From Thalassotalea hakodatensis (GTDB lineage Bacteria > Pseudomonadota > Gammaproteobacteria > Enterobacterales > Alteromonadaceae): a stretch of DNA of 64,000 bases. This document shows positions 20,342 through 29,519 of this stretch, one piece after another. The notes below the pieces were generated by a model that ran no database searches, had not been told where the DNA came from, and saw nothing but the letters and a program-made list of their open reading frames with translations. The stretch lies in assembly GCF_030295995.1 (NCBI RefSeq), contig NZ_AP027365.1, positions 1,892,066 through 1,956,065 of the forward strand. Direction: 5' to 3'. Within the stretch, counting starts at the first letter, position 1. Each line of letters opens with the position of its first letter. Made by a program: the position numbers and the translations under genes.

Positions 20342-20859
20342 TTTGTCTCAACTTGTTTAAACATTCGCTGATAAATACAGCTACAGCTGTATAAACATAG
20401 TTTCAGTAAACTCATTACGAGTATTGCAATGAAAAAACCTGTACACAACGCTTCTATTGTTAAGGGAATTGATAAGCTAAACATTGTATAGGTTTGCTGG
20501 ACAATACTGTCATCAAAATTTGTACTGAAAAACCATAGTTGCTCTAAATAAGGTTGATTATGTAAGCTGGTAAATTGAAATGTTAAATAATCACGACGAT
20601 TGATTAGTTCATTAACGATCATACCTGTTTTGTTAATAATGGTGTCGCTATTTGAAAGGTAATGTTCAGTAAGTTTAGATAAACTACCATTAAAATGCAT
20701 GTCTGCTAAGGTTTGATATTGTGAAAGCTGCCATTTAGCTTCTTCTAAACGTCCAGAAAGTTGTTGAATATACTGTGTTAGAAAGGCAGGGCACTGAATA
20801 CCCATAATAAATATTATGGTAAATAAACACCTATCAATAAGCTGATGAATAAATGACAT
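20338..20859 (-). CDS. DUF2937 membrane protein
   Basis: 173 residues with a membrane helix near each end (about 8-25 and 130-155). Between them is an extracytoplasmic helical region that opens PAFLTQYIQQLSGRLEEAKWQLSQYQ, the part I associate with DUF2937. Short cytoplasmic C-tail with several Cys. No known function. Divergent from the ABC exporter gene with about 170 bases between. Confidence 0.65.
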   Translation of the reverse strand: MSFIHQLIDRCLFTIIFIMGIQCPAFLTQYIQQLSGRLEEAKWQLSQYQTLADMHFNGSLSKLTEHYLSNSDTIINKTGMIVNELINRRDYLTFQFTSLHNQPYLEQLWFFSTNFDDSIVQQTYTMFSLSIPLTIEALCTGFFIAILVMSLLKLCLYSCSCIYQRMFKQVETN

Positions 20860-21032
20860 TATTACCCATTGTCTTTAGTAAACTTCGCCCCATAATACAC
20901 CGATTGTTTGTTGTCTTAAAGGTCACCGGTACTTAAGCTAGAATTTACGAATGGTTTAAGTTAGTTATAGAAAACAGTTGTTACCTTTAGGCTAATAGAT
21001 ATGATTTTGTTAAATTTCTTAACGAGCACAAT

Positions 21033-22823
21033 ATGAGACGAATGCAACATAACGAACAAGAACCTACCCACTTCAATTGGCGCATTGTAAAGTCACTGAT
21101 CCCATATTTGCTTGAATTTAAAGTTAGAATTGGTATTGCTCTGTTGTGTTTGATAGCAACTAAAGTGGCCAGTGTGTATTTACCGTTTATTCTCAAAGAT
21201 ATCGTTGATTCATTAGATTCACAGTTAGAAAATAAATTGTTTATCGTCCCATTTGGCTTAGTGGCAGCCTATGGAGTAGTACGCTTAACGATTGTGTTGT
21301 TTGCAGAAATCAGAGATACCTTATTTGGTCGAGTAACTGAACGAGCAATTAGGCGGATAGGCTTGCAAGTTTTTGAACATTTACATGCGATGGATTTAAA
21401 TTTTCATCTTGAACGTCAAACAGGTGGTTTATCAAGAGATATTGATCGCGGTACATCCGGTATCAGTTTTTTAATGCGTTTCATGGTGTTTAATGTATTG
21501 CCAACATTAATCGAAATTGCCATGGTCATTGCTATATTGCTAATTAATTATGGATTATGGTTTGCACTCATTACTTTGCTTTCAATCGTATTTTATATTG
21601 CGTACTCAGTGTTTGCGACAGAGTGGCGAACCAAATATGTCAGGGCAGCAAATAAAGCCGACTCTTCAAGTAATACCCGTGCAATTGATAGTTTATTAAA
21701 CTACGAAACAGTTAAGTATTTCACTAACGAAGCATATGAAGCCAAGGCGTACGATAAACAACTAGCAATGTGGGAGCAAGCAAAAATAAAAAACAGATTA
21801 ACGTTATTTGCACTTAATGGTGGTCAAGCGTTTATTATTTCAATAGCGATGACAGCAATGCTGGGATTAGCTGCACACCAAGTAACTTACGGTGAAATGA
21901 CGTTAGGTGACTTTGTGCTTGTTAACGCATTTATGATGCAATTATTCATCCCATTAAATTTTTTAGGGTTTGTCTATCGAGAAATGAAAGGCTCACTTGC
22001 AAATATCGAGCAAATGTTTGGTTTACTCAATGCAAAACCAACTGTTTCTGATCGTGAAGGTGCTTCAAATTTACAATTGAACAACGGGGAAATTATTTTC
22101 GATAATGTAGGATTTTCGTATCATCACGAAAGACCAATTATCAAAAATTTTTCATTGAAAATACCCGCAGGAGCAAGGGTTGCAATTGTTGGGGAAAGCG
22201 GATCAGGAAAATCAACGTTAGTGAAATTGTTATTTCGTTTTTATGATAGCCAACAAGGTAATATTTTTATTGATGATCAAAATATTACACAAGTAACTCA
22301 GCAATCAGTACGTGAAAATATAGGAATAGTGCCACAAGATACTGTGCTATTTAACGATACTATCCGAGAAAATATTCGATATGGAAACCCTACAGCGAGT
22401 GATCAACAAGTAGCACGTGCTACTGAACTTGCCCATTTAAGCCAGTTTATAGAGCAACTTCCTAAAGGCTTTGATACAACAGTAGGAGAAAGAGGGTTAA
22501 AATTATCAGGCGGCGAAAAGCAACGCGTAGCTATTGCTAGAACAATTTTAAAAAACCCTAAAATTATCGTGTTTGATGAAGCAACATCTTCACTCGACTC
22601 TCATTCAGAGCGAGCTATATTAGCCGCTTTAAAGGACTTATCTAGTGACCATACCAGTTTAGCGATAGCACATCGTTTGTCGACTATTATTGATGCTGAC
22701 AACATAGTGGTAATGCATCAAGGTGAAATAATTGAACAAGGTACCCATCAAGAGCTACTGAATAATAAAGGTAGATATTATAGTATGTGGCATTTACAAA
22801 AAAGTGATAGTAAAGATGGATAA
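21033..22823 (+). CDS. Atm1/ABCB7-type ABC exporter half-transporter
   Basis: 596 residues. Six membrane helices (about 20-310) fused to a nucleotide-binding domain. Motifs: Walker A GESGSGKST (about 387), Q-loop VPQDTVLFND, signature LSGGEKQRVAIAR, Walker B IIVFDEATSSLD and switch His in AIAHRLS. The membrane part, with LDFHLERQTGGLSRDIDRGT-like intracellular loop and LLNYETVKYF, is typical of Atm1/HMT1 transporters, which export glutathione-linked sulfur, metal or persulfide species in relatives. It works as a homodimer. The DUF1415 gene overlaps its 3' end. Confidence 0.92.
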   Translation: MRRMQHNEQEPTHFNWRIVKSLIPYLLEFKVRIGIALLCLIATKVASVYLPFILKDIVDSLDSQLENKLFIVPFGLVAAYGVVRLTIVLFAEIRDTLFGRVTERAIRRIGLQVFEHLHAMDLNFHLERQTGGLSRDIDRGTSGISFLMRFMVFNVLPTLIEIAMVIAILLINYGLWFALITLLSIVFYIAYSVFATEWRTKYVRAANKADSSSNTRAIDSLLNYETVKYFTNEAYEAKAYDKQLAMWEQAKIKNRLTLFALNGGQAFIISIAMTAMLGLAAHQVTYGEMTLGDFVLVNAFMMQLFIPLNFLGFVYREMKGSLANIEQMFGLLNAKPTVSDREGASNLQLNNGEIIFDNVGFSYHHERPIIKNFSLKIPAGARVAIVGESGSGKSTLVKLLFRFYDSQQGNIFIDDQNITQVTQQSVRENIGIVPQDTVLFNDTIRENIRYGNPTASDQQVARATELAHLSQFIEQLPKGFDTTVGERGLKLSGGEKQRVAIARTILKNPKIIVFDEATSSLDSHSERAILAALKDLSSDHTSLAIAHRLSTIIDADNIVVMHQGEIIEQGTHQELLNNKGRYYSMWHLQKSDSKDG

Positions 22824-23388
22824 ATTAACTCCAGAAGAAGCCGTCAAAGCAACAAGGCTGTGGCTTGAAAAGATTGTAGTGGCATTAAATTTTTGTCCAT
22901 TTGCCAAGAAAGAATTAATCAATGAAACGATTGAATATCATGTATGTGAGTCCAGACGTTTTACGCCCGCACTTGAAGCATTTATTTTACAAGTAGAGAA
23001 ACTGGTAAAACTTCCAGAAGTTGAAACAACCCTGGTAATTTTTAATCAAGGTTTTAATGACTTTGAAGACTTTCTTGCACTTGTTGATTATGCTAATGAT
23101 TTATTAAACGACTGTGGATACGAGGGTATTTTTCAAATAGCGACATTTCACCCAGATTACACATTTGAAGGCGAAGAGCCATCAAATGCAAGTCATTATA
23201 CCAATCGCTCCCCATTACCTATTTTGCATATTTTACGTGAAGCTAGTATGGAAAAAGCATTAAAAAGCTATAAACAACCTGAATTAATCCCAGAAGAAAA
23301 TATAACGTTAGCAAATAACAAAGGTACGCAATATTTCAAAGCTGTTTTAGATGATATTTTGCAACAGGTGCACAATAAAAAGAAATAA
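22816..23388 (+). CDS. DUF1415 family protein
   Basis: 190 residues from ATG 22816, overlapping the exporter gene by 8 bases, so translation is probably coupled. DUF1415 hallmarks: WLEKIVVALNFCPFAKKE, then TLVIFNQGFNDFEDFL and IATFHPDYTFEGEEPSNASHYTNRSPLPILHILRE. The conserved NFCPFA Cys and the FHPDY His suggest a metal or redox site, but the function is unknown. A GTG at 22804 in frame is a less likely start. Confidence 0.88.
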   Translation: MDKLTPEEAVKATRLWLEKIVVALNFCPFAKKELINETIEYHVCESRRFTPALEAFILQVEKLVKLPEVETTLVIFNQGFNDFEDFLALVDYANDLLNDCGYEGIFQIATFHPDYTFEGEEPSNASHYTNRSPLPILHILREASMEKALKSYKQPELIPEENITLANNKGTQYFKAVLDDILQQVHNKKK

Positions 23389-23488
23389 TTTTTATAAACA
23401 GTGTTCAATTAGGTATAATTGCACCTTTGTAGTTCACATCACTGTTCATAATATTTTGTGAAAAAGTGATGAGTAAATATAGGTTGGT

Positions 23489-24277
23489 ATGGAAGAGCGC
23501 TCGGTAATTAACGTAGGTGGCGATATAGAAAAAGCCGTCAAAGGTGAATATTCAATTGATGTTAAAGCAGTATTAAATGAAGCGTGGGAAAACACTATGC
23601 GTTCACGTACCGCCATTAACCTTGGTTTGATTTTTGTATTTATGCTTGGTGTCGTTGTTTCTCTACTGGTAAGTCAGTACTTTGGAGGCATTGAGGCTGT
23701 ACTGAAAGATCAACAAGCAACAGCGTTATTAAATATCATCGTGACACTGGTGGTTTACCCCTTCCTAGTGGGGGTTGAAATGATGGGAATTTTTCATGCT
23801 GTCGGCTTAAAAACGCATCCTAAGCTAGTCTTTGGCTTTTTAAAGCGTGGAAGTTGGGTAGCAGTGAGTGCATTGTTTTGTTCAACCATAGTCGCAATAG
23901 GTATGACACTATACTATTTGCCGGGAATTTACTTAATGGTTGCTTTATCATTAGTATTACCCTTGGTTGTTGAGAAGCGTTTGTCGCCAATGAAAGCCAT
24001 CGTACTTTCATTAAAAGCGACACGTCATCAATGGTTTAATATTTTTGCTTTATTTTTGATTTTATTTTTATTGCTCATTGCTAGTTTTTTACCGGTTGTT
24101 TTATTTGCTAACACTTCAATTTCTTTACTTGGTGGGGTAATAACTATATTCGCACTGACCTATCTTGCCCCTATGTTTTATAATGTTAAGGGGGTGTTAT
24201 ATCGTGAAATATTTGGTATGCAGTTGTCAGTCGCTAAAGGAGGGGATAACCCTCTTGATTCCACTTTCTCAGCTTAA
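23489..24277 (+). CDS. Integral membrane protein, function unknown
   Basis: 262 residues. The soluble N-terminal part (1-35) is followed by about six hydrophobic segments (near 43-62, 78-98, 122-142, 145-160, 185-210, 215-235). Style and topology recall YciC/DUF975-like inner-membrane proteins, but I see no diagnostic motif. It lies 22 bases before the glucosaminidase gene on the same strand, suggesting an envelope role by association only. Confidence 0.6.
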   Translation: MEERSVINVGGDIEKAVKGEYSIDVKAVLNEAWENTMRSRTAINLGLIFVFMLGVVVSLLVSQYFGGIEAVLKDQQATALLNIIVTLVVYPFLVGVEMMGIFHAVGLKTHPKLVFGFLKRGSWVAVSALFCSTIVAIGMTLYYLPGIYLMVALSLVLPLVVEKRLSPMKAIVLSLKATRHQWFNIFALFLILFLLLIASFLPVVLFANTSISLLGGVITIFALTYLAPMFYNVKGVLYREIFGMQLSVAKGGDNPLDSTFSA

Positions 24278-24299
24278 TCGACAGGACGTTTAATCATTC

Positions 24300-25118
24300 A
24301 TGAGTTTTTTAAAGCACTCAATACTTGGGCTATTTGGCCTTTTATGTTTATGGGCGGTAATTAAACCTTTATTTGAGCAAGATAAATACAAGGTTGATGA
24401 AAAAATTCCAATCCCGAAACAACCTGATAAAGAGTTAATGGGTGAACAACCGTTACATGATGTTGTATTACCGCGTTTTGCTGATTTTCGACACATAAAA
24501 CAAAAGAAAACTGCATTTTTTGAATTTCTTAAACCCGCAGTTGTTGCAGAAAATAACCGCTTAGTTGAGCTTCGAAAGTCGCTTCTTGGTTGGCAAGAAC
24601 AATTGACCTATCAACACGAAATATCTCATGAGCATGCGCTAAAAGTAGAAGCATTAGCGTTAAAATATAAACTTAATACGCGGTTGTCTATTGCGGAAAA
24701 AGTAAGATTATTATTAACACGAGTTGATATAGTACCTACGCCATTAGTATTAGTTCAAGCAGCTAATGAGTCGGCTTGGGGAACCTCTAGGTTTGCGCGG
24801 ATCGGGTTAAATTTTTTTGGGATTTGGTGTTATAAAAAAGGTTGCGGCATGGTACCTGGTAGCCGAGATGAAGGTTTAAAGCATGAAGTTGCAGCATTTA
24901 CCAGTATTGAAAAAGCTGTAGCGCATTATATGTTAAATATAAACACAAACGCTGCTTATAAAGTGCTACGTCAAATACGCAGTCAACTTCGAGAGAAAAA
25001 CTTACCGGTAGAATCATCATTATTAGTGACAGGCTTGTTACCTTATTCAGAGCGAGGCTCTGATTATATTTTAGAAATATCCGAAATGCTTAGACATAAT
25101 AGAGTGTACATTCATTAA
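24300..25118 (+). CDS. Bax-like protein with glucosaminidase domain
   Basis: 272 residues. N-terminal membrane anchor or signal (about 7-24), then a helical linker, then a mannosyl-glycoprotein endo-beta-N-acetylglucosaminidase-like domain (about 135-270). The probable catalytic Glu is in QAANESAWGTSRFA, followed by GLNFFGIWCYKKGCG, the pattern of Bax and related peptidoglycan hydrolases. Predicted to act on peptidoglycan in the periplasm. Confidence 0.85.
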   Translation: MSFLKHSILGLFGLLCLWAVIKPLFEQDKYKVDEKIPIPKQPDKELMGEQPLHDVVLPRFADFRHIKQKKTAFFEFLKPAVVAENNRLVELRKSLLGWQEQLTYQHEISHEHALKVEALALKYKLNTRLSIAEKVRLLLTRVDIVPTPLVLVQAANESAWGTSRFARIGLNFFGIWCYKKGCGMVPGSRDEGLKHEVAAFTSIEKAVAHYMLNINTNAAYKVLRQIRSQLREKNLPVESSLLVTGLLPYSERGSDYILEISEMLRHNRVYIH

Positions 25119-25129
25119 TATCACACATA

Positions 25130-25158
25130 AAAAACCATTGCTCACCAATGGTTTTTAA
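25130..25158 (+). terminator. Terminator after bax-like gene
   Basis: Arms aaaaaccattg (25130-25140) and caatggttttt (25146-25156) with a 5-base loop. Confidence 0.75.
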
Positions 25159-25226
25159 TTTAAGGGGTCAGGTACAATTTTAATTTAAGGGGTCAGGTAC
25201 AATTTTGTTAATTGTACCTGACCCCT
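25157..25226. repeat. REP-like unit: 25-bp tandem pair plus 17-bp palindrome
   Basis: Two exact tandem copies of a 25-bp unit (25157-25181 and 25182-25206), each containing aaggggtcaggtacaat. The second copy pairs with aattgtacctgacccct at 25210-25226 to give a perfect 17-bp hairpin with 5-base loop. The style resembles REP-type palindromes linked to IS200-like RAYT transposases. No such transposase is in the window. Confidence 0.75.
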
Positions 25227-25266
25227 ATATTCTATTTTCCATCTGTATAAAAGAGAATATTGAGCA

Positions 25267-25953
25267 ATGAGCAGAGTAAAAATATTGATCATTGAAGATG
25301 ACATAGAGCTTAATAATCAACTAAGGGAATTAATACAGGCTAATGGCTTTTTAGTAGATCAATGTTATGACGGAGAATCAGGGTTAGTTAAAGCGAGTAG
25401 TCAACAATATCAATTAATTTTGCTAGATATTATGTTGCCAGTACTAGATGGCTTGACCTTGCTTAAAATGTTACGAAAAACGACTCAAGTTCCCGTCATT
25501 ATGGTAACGGCAAAAGGAGCAGAACAAGAGCGTATAGAAGGATTTAGCCAAGGTGCCGATGATTATGTGGCTAAACCGTTCAATACAAGAGAGTTAATTT
25601 TAAGGATTGAAGCTCTTCTTAGGCGAAGTGTCTCAAATGTGCCAGCCGAAGATGTCAAAACGTTAGCCGAAGATAATTTAGCATTAGATGCGAGAACCTT
25701 ATCGGTATCAATATCTGAACAAACACTCGACTTTACCCCGATAGAGTTTAAGTTACTGTGGGAGCTATTTTTGCACCGAGGCCAAGTGCTTAGTAAAGCG
25801 TATTTGTATCAACAAGTATTAAATCGCAGTATAGGTGAATACGATCGCAGTTTAGATATGCACTTAAGTCGTGTGCGTAAAAAACTAAATACGGTAAATG
25901 GAACTGGAGGACGCTTAAAAACGAGTCATGGTAAAGGGTATAGCTTTGTATGA
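25267..25953 (+). CDS. OmpR/PhoB-family response regulator
   Basis: 228 residues. Receiver domain with acidic pocket EDD (residues 9-11), phosphoacceptor D54 in LLDIMLP and Lys in DDYVAKPF. The C-terminal winged-helix DNA-binding domain (about 135-228) includes DRSLDMHLSRVRKKL and GKGYSFV. It overlaps the kinase gene by four bases (ATGA). The TonB receptor downstream is the likely regulatory target by analogy with PfeR/PfeS/PfeA-type clusters; this is inference. Confidence 0.95.
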   Translation: MSRVKILIIEDDIELNNQLRELIQANGFLVDQCYDGESGLVKASSQQYQLILLDIMLPVLDGLTLLKMLRKTTQVPVIMVTAKGAEQERIEGFSQGADDYVAKPFNTRELILRIEALLRRSVSNVPAEDVKTLAEDNLALDARTLSVSISEQTLDFTPIEFKLLWELFLHRGQVLSKAYLYQQVLNRSIGEYDRSLDMHLSRVRKKLNTVNGTGGRLKTSHGKGYSFV

Positions 25954-27287
25954 GTCGTCAACTGTTCTGGAAAATGTGTATTATCTTTGCAACCGGAGTT
26001 GTGGCGCTTTTTTACTTTATTAATCTACTGACATCACGCACTGAAGAAGGCATGAGCATGTTGGCTTTAGAGCATCGGCAGCAAATCACTGACTGGGGAA
26101 GACGCGCCGAAAAAATGTATAAGTCGGGTGATATAGCGAAGCTGAGTCAGTTTTTGGAAGCACTTAAACAGCAAGAGAACACTTGGGTGTCTGTGGTTAG
26201 TTTTGACTATGCGAATATTGCAGGTGATCCCATTAAAGAAGTGTATCAAGGAGATCCAATGTTTGGTCGAAGTGTTGATTGGAAGATACACTTATACCTT
26301 GACTACAATCCTGTTATGGAAGTGGCCTTTGAGAACGTTAGGGCTAATTTTTTGATACAGCTACCAAAGAGAATGCGGCCTGGCGCTTATTGGCGATATA
26401 TTCAATTAACCATTCAAATTATTATACCTACAATTTTATTAGCGTTGCTCTGTGTTTTATTTTATCGCTATATCATGAAACCACTTTTACAGTTGCAGTC
26501 TGCAACACGCCTGTTCAGTGAAGGGCGATTAGACATTCGAGCAAGTGAGTTTATGGGAAAGCGCAACGATGAATTTTCTGATTTAGCAAAAACTTTCGAT
26601 GACATGGCAAGTCGCATTGGAGAACAAATTTTAAATCAACGGCAACTTATCGCTGATTTATCCCATGAGTTAAGAACACCTTTAACAAGGTTAGATATTG
26701 CTTTAGCGACAGTTAATGATGAACAAGCGTCAGGTAATATCAAACGTATAGCGAGAGAATCAAAGCACATTAGAAGGTTAGTGGAAGATACGTTGTCACT
26801 AGCATGGATAGAAAATGAAAACCCCAAACTAAAAAATGAATCGCTTGATTTAATAGATTTACTTGATGTATTAATTGCAGACGCGATATTTGAATTTCCA
26901 GATAAAAACATCATTAGTCAATTGCCTGATACCGCCTTGATTGAAAACTCCAATCATCGCGCACTTGGTCAAGCGATTGAAAATATATTACGTAATGCAC
27001 TTCGTTATACCCCTAAAGATAAAGTCGTTGAGATAAACTTACTCGTTCAAAACGATAAATATGAAATAGCTATTCTTGATCGTGGCCCGGGAGTACCTAA
27101 GGATTTATTAAAAACAATATTTAAACCATTTTTCCGGGTAGATAAATCACGAGAACGTAACGGAAATAGTTTTGGCTTAGGTTTAGCGCTAGCACAGCGG
27201 CAATTATCGGCAACCAGAGGAGAAGTGATTGCTAGTAATCGCAAAAGTGGCGGTCTAGCAATGGTAATTACGATCCCAAAAAAATAA
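25950..27287 (+). CDS. Sensor histidine kinase
   Basis: 445 residues. Two membrane helices (about 8-25 and 150-172) flank a periplasmic sensor of about 120 residues. HAMP follows (about 172-225, with MKPLLQLQSATRLFSEGRLDIRA), then the phosphoacceptor H239 in DLSHELRTPLTRL. The ATPase domain has N-box NILRNALRYTP, G1 DRGPGVP and G2 SFGLGLALAQ. All catalytic boxes look intact. Partner of the overlapping response regulator. Perhaps it senses a siderophore or envelope state linked to the receptor gene 145 bases downstream. Confidence 0.95.
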   Translation: MSRQLFWKMCIIFATGVVALFYFINLLTSRTEEGMSMLALEHRQQITDWGRRAEKMYKSGDIAKLSQFLEALKQQENTWVSVVSFDYANIAGDPIKEVYQGDPMFGRSVDWKIHLYLDYNPVMEVAFENVRANFLIQLPKRMRPGAYWRYIQLTIQIIIPTILLALLCVLFYRYIMKPLLQLQSATRLFSEGRLDIRASEFMGKRNDEFSDLAKTFDDMASRIGEQILNQRQLIADLSHELRTPLTRLDIALATVNDEQASGNIKRIARESKHIRRLVEDTLSLAWIENENPKLKNESLDLIDLLDVLIADAIFEFPDKNIISQLPDTALIENSNHRALGQAIENILRNALRYTPKDKVVEINLLVQNDKYEIAILDRGPGVPKDLLKTIFKPFFRVDKSRERNGNSFGLGLALAQRQLSATRGEVIASNRKSGGLAMVITIPKK

Positions 27288-27372
27288 CTAGTGCCTGTTA
27301 ATTGTCGGGTATAAGTTATTCCTTATTGAACAACAAATGTAAAAAATGTAAAGATGCTGTTATTCTTGCTGT

Positions 27373-27392
27373 AAATGACAATAATTCGTATT
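27373..27392 (+). promoter_or_regulatory. Possible Fur box before TonB receptor
   Basis: TGACAATAATTCGTA (27376-27390) matches about 10 of 14 informative positions of the Fur core TGATAATNATTATCA, about 43 bases before the start codon. Weak support on its own. Confidence 0.3.
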
Positions 27393-27432
27393 CGTAATTT
27401 TAAAAAGACAACCAGAAAACTATAGGTCTCTT

Positions 27433-29442
27433 ATGAATCCGACATTATTAAACGGTGGTATTAAGCCACTTTCCGTAGCGATTTTGTTTGCACTTAGCGG
27501 GCAACAAGCGTTTGCAGAAGGCAATATCGATAGAAATACAGACCAAAAGAACAAGAATGACATTGAATCTATTGTTGTTGTTGGTCAAACCACGAATACA
27601 TTAGTTACCACACAAGATTTAGAAAAATACCAAGCTAATGATTTAGCTGATGTCTTTAGATTAGTGCCTTCAGTGTCTGTTGGTGGTTCGCTTGGTATTG
27701 CTCAAAAAGTTTATATCCGTGGTATGGAAGATACTTTATTAAACGTTACGGTAGATGGTGCGCCACAAACGAGTACGCTTTTTCACCATATTGGACGTTT
27801 ATCTATTGACCCTGAGTTATTAAAAGAAGTTGAAGTTCAAGCTGGGGCTGGAGAAGCAACGGCTGGATCTGGCGCAATAGGTGGCGCAATTCGTTTTAAA
27901 ACCAAAAATATAAATGATGTATTGGAAGACAGTGAACGCTTTGGTGGAAAAGTAAAGGCCAATTATTTTAGCAATGAAGGCTACAAAGGTAGTGCTGCAC
28001 TCTATGGTCGATTTAATGATGACTGGGGCGTAATAGCTTCCTATGTGTATACCGATCGTGAAAACATGGAAGATGGTGATGGTAATGAAGTTTCAGGAAC
28101 TGATCCTGAGCAAAGCTTAGGTTTTATCAAACTTAGCGGCGACATCGATGAAAATCAAAGCTTAAGTTTTAGCTATGAATCTCGAGAAGAAGAAGGAGAT
28201 TTTGTACAACGTCCTAATTGGCCAGAATCAAGCTGGAACCCTTTATATCCAATCACCGTTGAGCGAGATACGTTGGTATTTAATCACGCATACACGGCTA
28301 ATAATCTTGTCAATTTAGAAACAAGTATTTATACAACCAAAGCGAGTGTTGAACAAGATATTTATGACAAGTGGGGTATATATGAAGGTGAAGTTTCTTC
28401 GATAGGTTTTGATTTTCGAAATAGCAGCCAGTTAGGTAAACATGCGTTAACTTATGGTATTGAATATCGAGATGACGAAGTAACAGCTGGCGCGCCAAGT
28501 GATGCCGGTGCAAAAGAAACAGGCACTGTCACTGGAATATATATACAAGATCATTGGCAACTTACTCGTGATTTATTATTCAGTATGGGCCTCAGATATG
28601 ATGTATACGAGTTAGATCAAGTTACTTATGATAATAAAGTAGACAGTGATGGAGTTAGTCCAAACTTAGGAATTCAATATACGTTAAATGATAATTGGAC
28701 GCTTAATTTAGGCTATGCTCAAGCAATGCGTGGTAAAGAAATTGGTGACTCTTTTACTATTGAGGCTGGATATGTAACGGTTGATCCAGAATTAGAAGCA
28801 GAAGAAGTGAATAATACTGAACTAGGCCTAACTTATCGTGATGAGCATTGGAATATTGTTGCATCTGTATATCAAAGTGATATTGATAACGTTATTTTAG
28901 ATCAATTAGGTCAAGGTACCTATTATGAGAATGTGGGTACATTAGAAACCGACGGTTTTGAATTGAAAGTTGGTTACTGGATTGGCGATTTTCAATTTGT
29001 AGCAAACTACGCAAATAGCGATGCTGAATTAAACGGCAATAAGGTTGAAGGTTATGAATATATTGGCTTAGCTAATGTACGCGGTGATACCTGGGGCTTT
29101 AACGTCAATTACGCGCTTTCTAACACGATTGAAATGGGTTGGAACTTAGAATACGTTGAAGATTTGAACGATATTGAAGTATTTCATCGAGCAGTTGATA
29201 TTGGTTGGACACCAACAACAACAGAAATAGATAAGAAAGGTTATCAAGTACATGATGTATACCTGCAGTGGGAGCCTAACGAGTCATTTTTAGTTAACCT
29301 AACCGTCACCAACTTACTTAACGAGCAATATATTGATCATTCAAGTGTTGGTGATTATAACGATGTGCCTGGCTGGGAAGGGGTGTCAGGTTTATACGAG
29401 GCGGGGCGCGATATCCGCGTTTCATTAACCTATAACTTCTAA
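27433..29442 (+). CDS. TonB-dependent receptor, probable siderophore or haem type
   Basis: 669 residues. The signal peptide ends near QQAFAEG; a TonB-box-like stretch ESIVVVGQ is followed by a plug domain (VFRLVPSVSVGG, VYIRGMEDTLLNVTVDGAPQ, EVEVQAGAGEATAGSGAIGGAI) and a 22-strand-type barrel ending in IRVSLTYNF with terminal Phe. It follows a two-component system and precedes a PepSY protein, an arrangement seen around ferric-siderophore receptors such as PfeA. Plug features with HHIGRLSIDPELLKEVEVQAG also occur in haem/CirA-like receptors. Substrate not determined. Confidence 0.93.
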   Translation: MNPTLLNGGIKPLSVAILFALSGQQAFAEGNIDRNTDQKNKNDIESIVVVGQTTNTLVTTQDLEKYQANDLADVFRLVPSVSVGGSLGIAQKVYIRGMEDTLLNVTVDGAPQTSTLFHHIGRLSIDPELLKEVEVQAGAGEATAGSGAIGGAIRFKTKNINDVLEDSERFGGKVKANYFSNEGYKGSAALYGRFNDDWGVIASYVYTDRENMEDGDGNEVSGTDPEQSLGFIKLSGDIDENQSLSFSYESREEEGDFVQRPNWPESSWNPLYPITVERDTLVFNHAYTANNLVNLETSIYTTKASVEQDIYDKWGIYEGEVSSIGFDFRNSSQLGKHALTYGIEYRDDEVTAGAPSDAGAKETGTVTGIYIQDHWQLTRDLLFSMGLRYDVYELDQVTYDNKVDSDGVSPNLGIQYTLNDNWTLNLGYAQAMRGKEIGDSFTIEAGYVTVDPELEAEEVNNTELGLTYRDEHWNIVASVYQSDIDNVILDQLGQGTYYENVGTLETDGFELKVGYWIGDFQFVANYANSDAELNGNKVEGYEYIGLANVRGDTWGFNVNYALSNTIEMGWNLEYVEDLNDIEVFHRAVDIGWTPTTTEIDKKGYQVHDVYLQWEPNESFLVNLTVTNLLNEQYIDHSSVGDYNDVPGWEGVSGLYEAGRDIRVSLTYNF

Positions 29443-29466
29443 CATTTTTAACTAAATCAATTAAAC

Positions 29467-29495
29467 AACGGTAATCACTTTTAGTGATTACCGTT
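29467..29495 (+). terminator. Hairpin between TonB receptor and PepSY gene
   Basis: A perfect 13-bp stem aacggtaatcact/agtgattaccgtt with TTT loop, followed only by TAGTATTTT. It may lower read-through into the PepSY gene rather than stop it. Confidence 0.55.
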
Positions 29496-29519
29496 TAGTA
29501 TTTTATAAGGGCTAATAAA

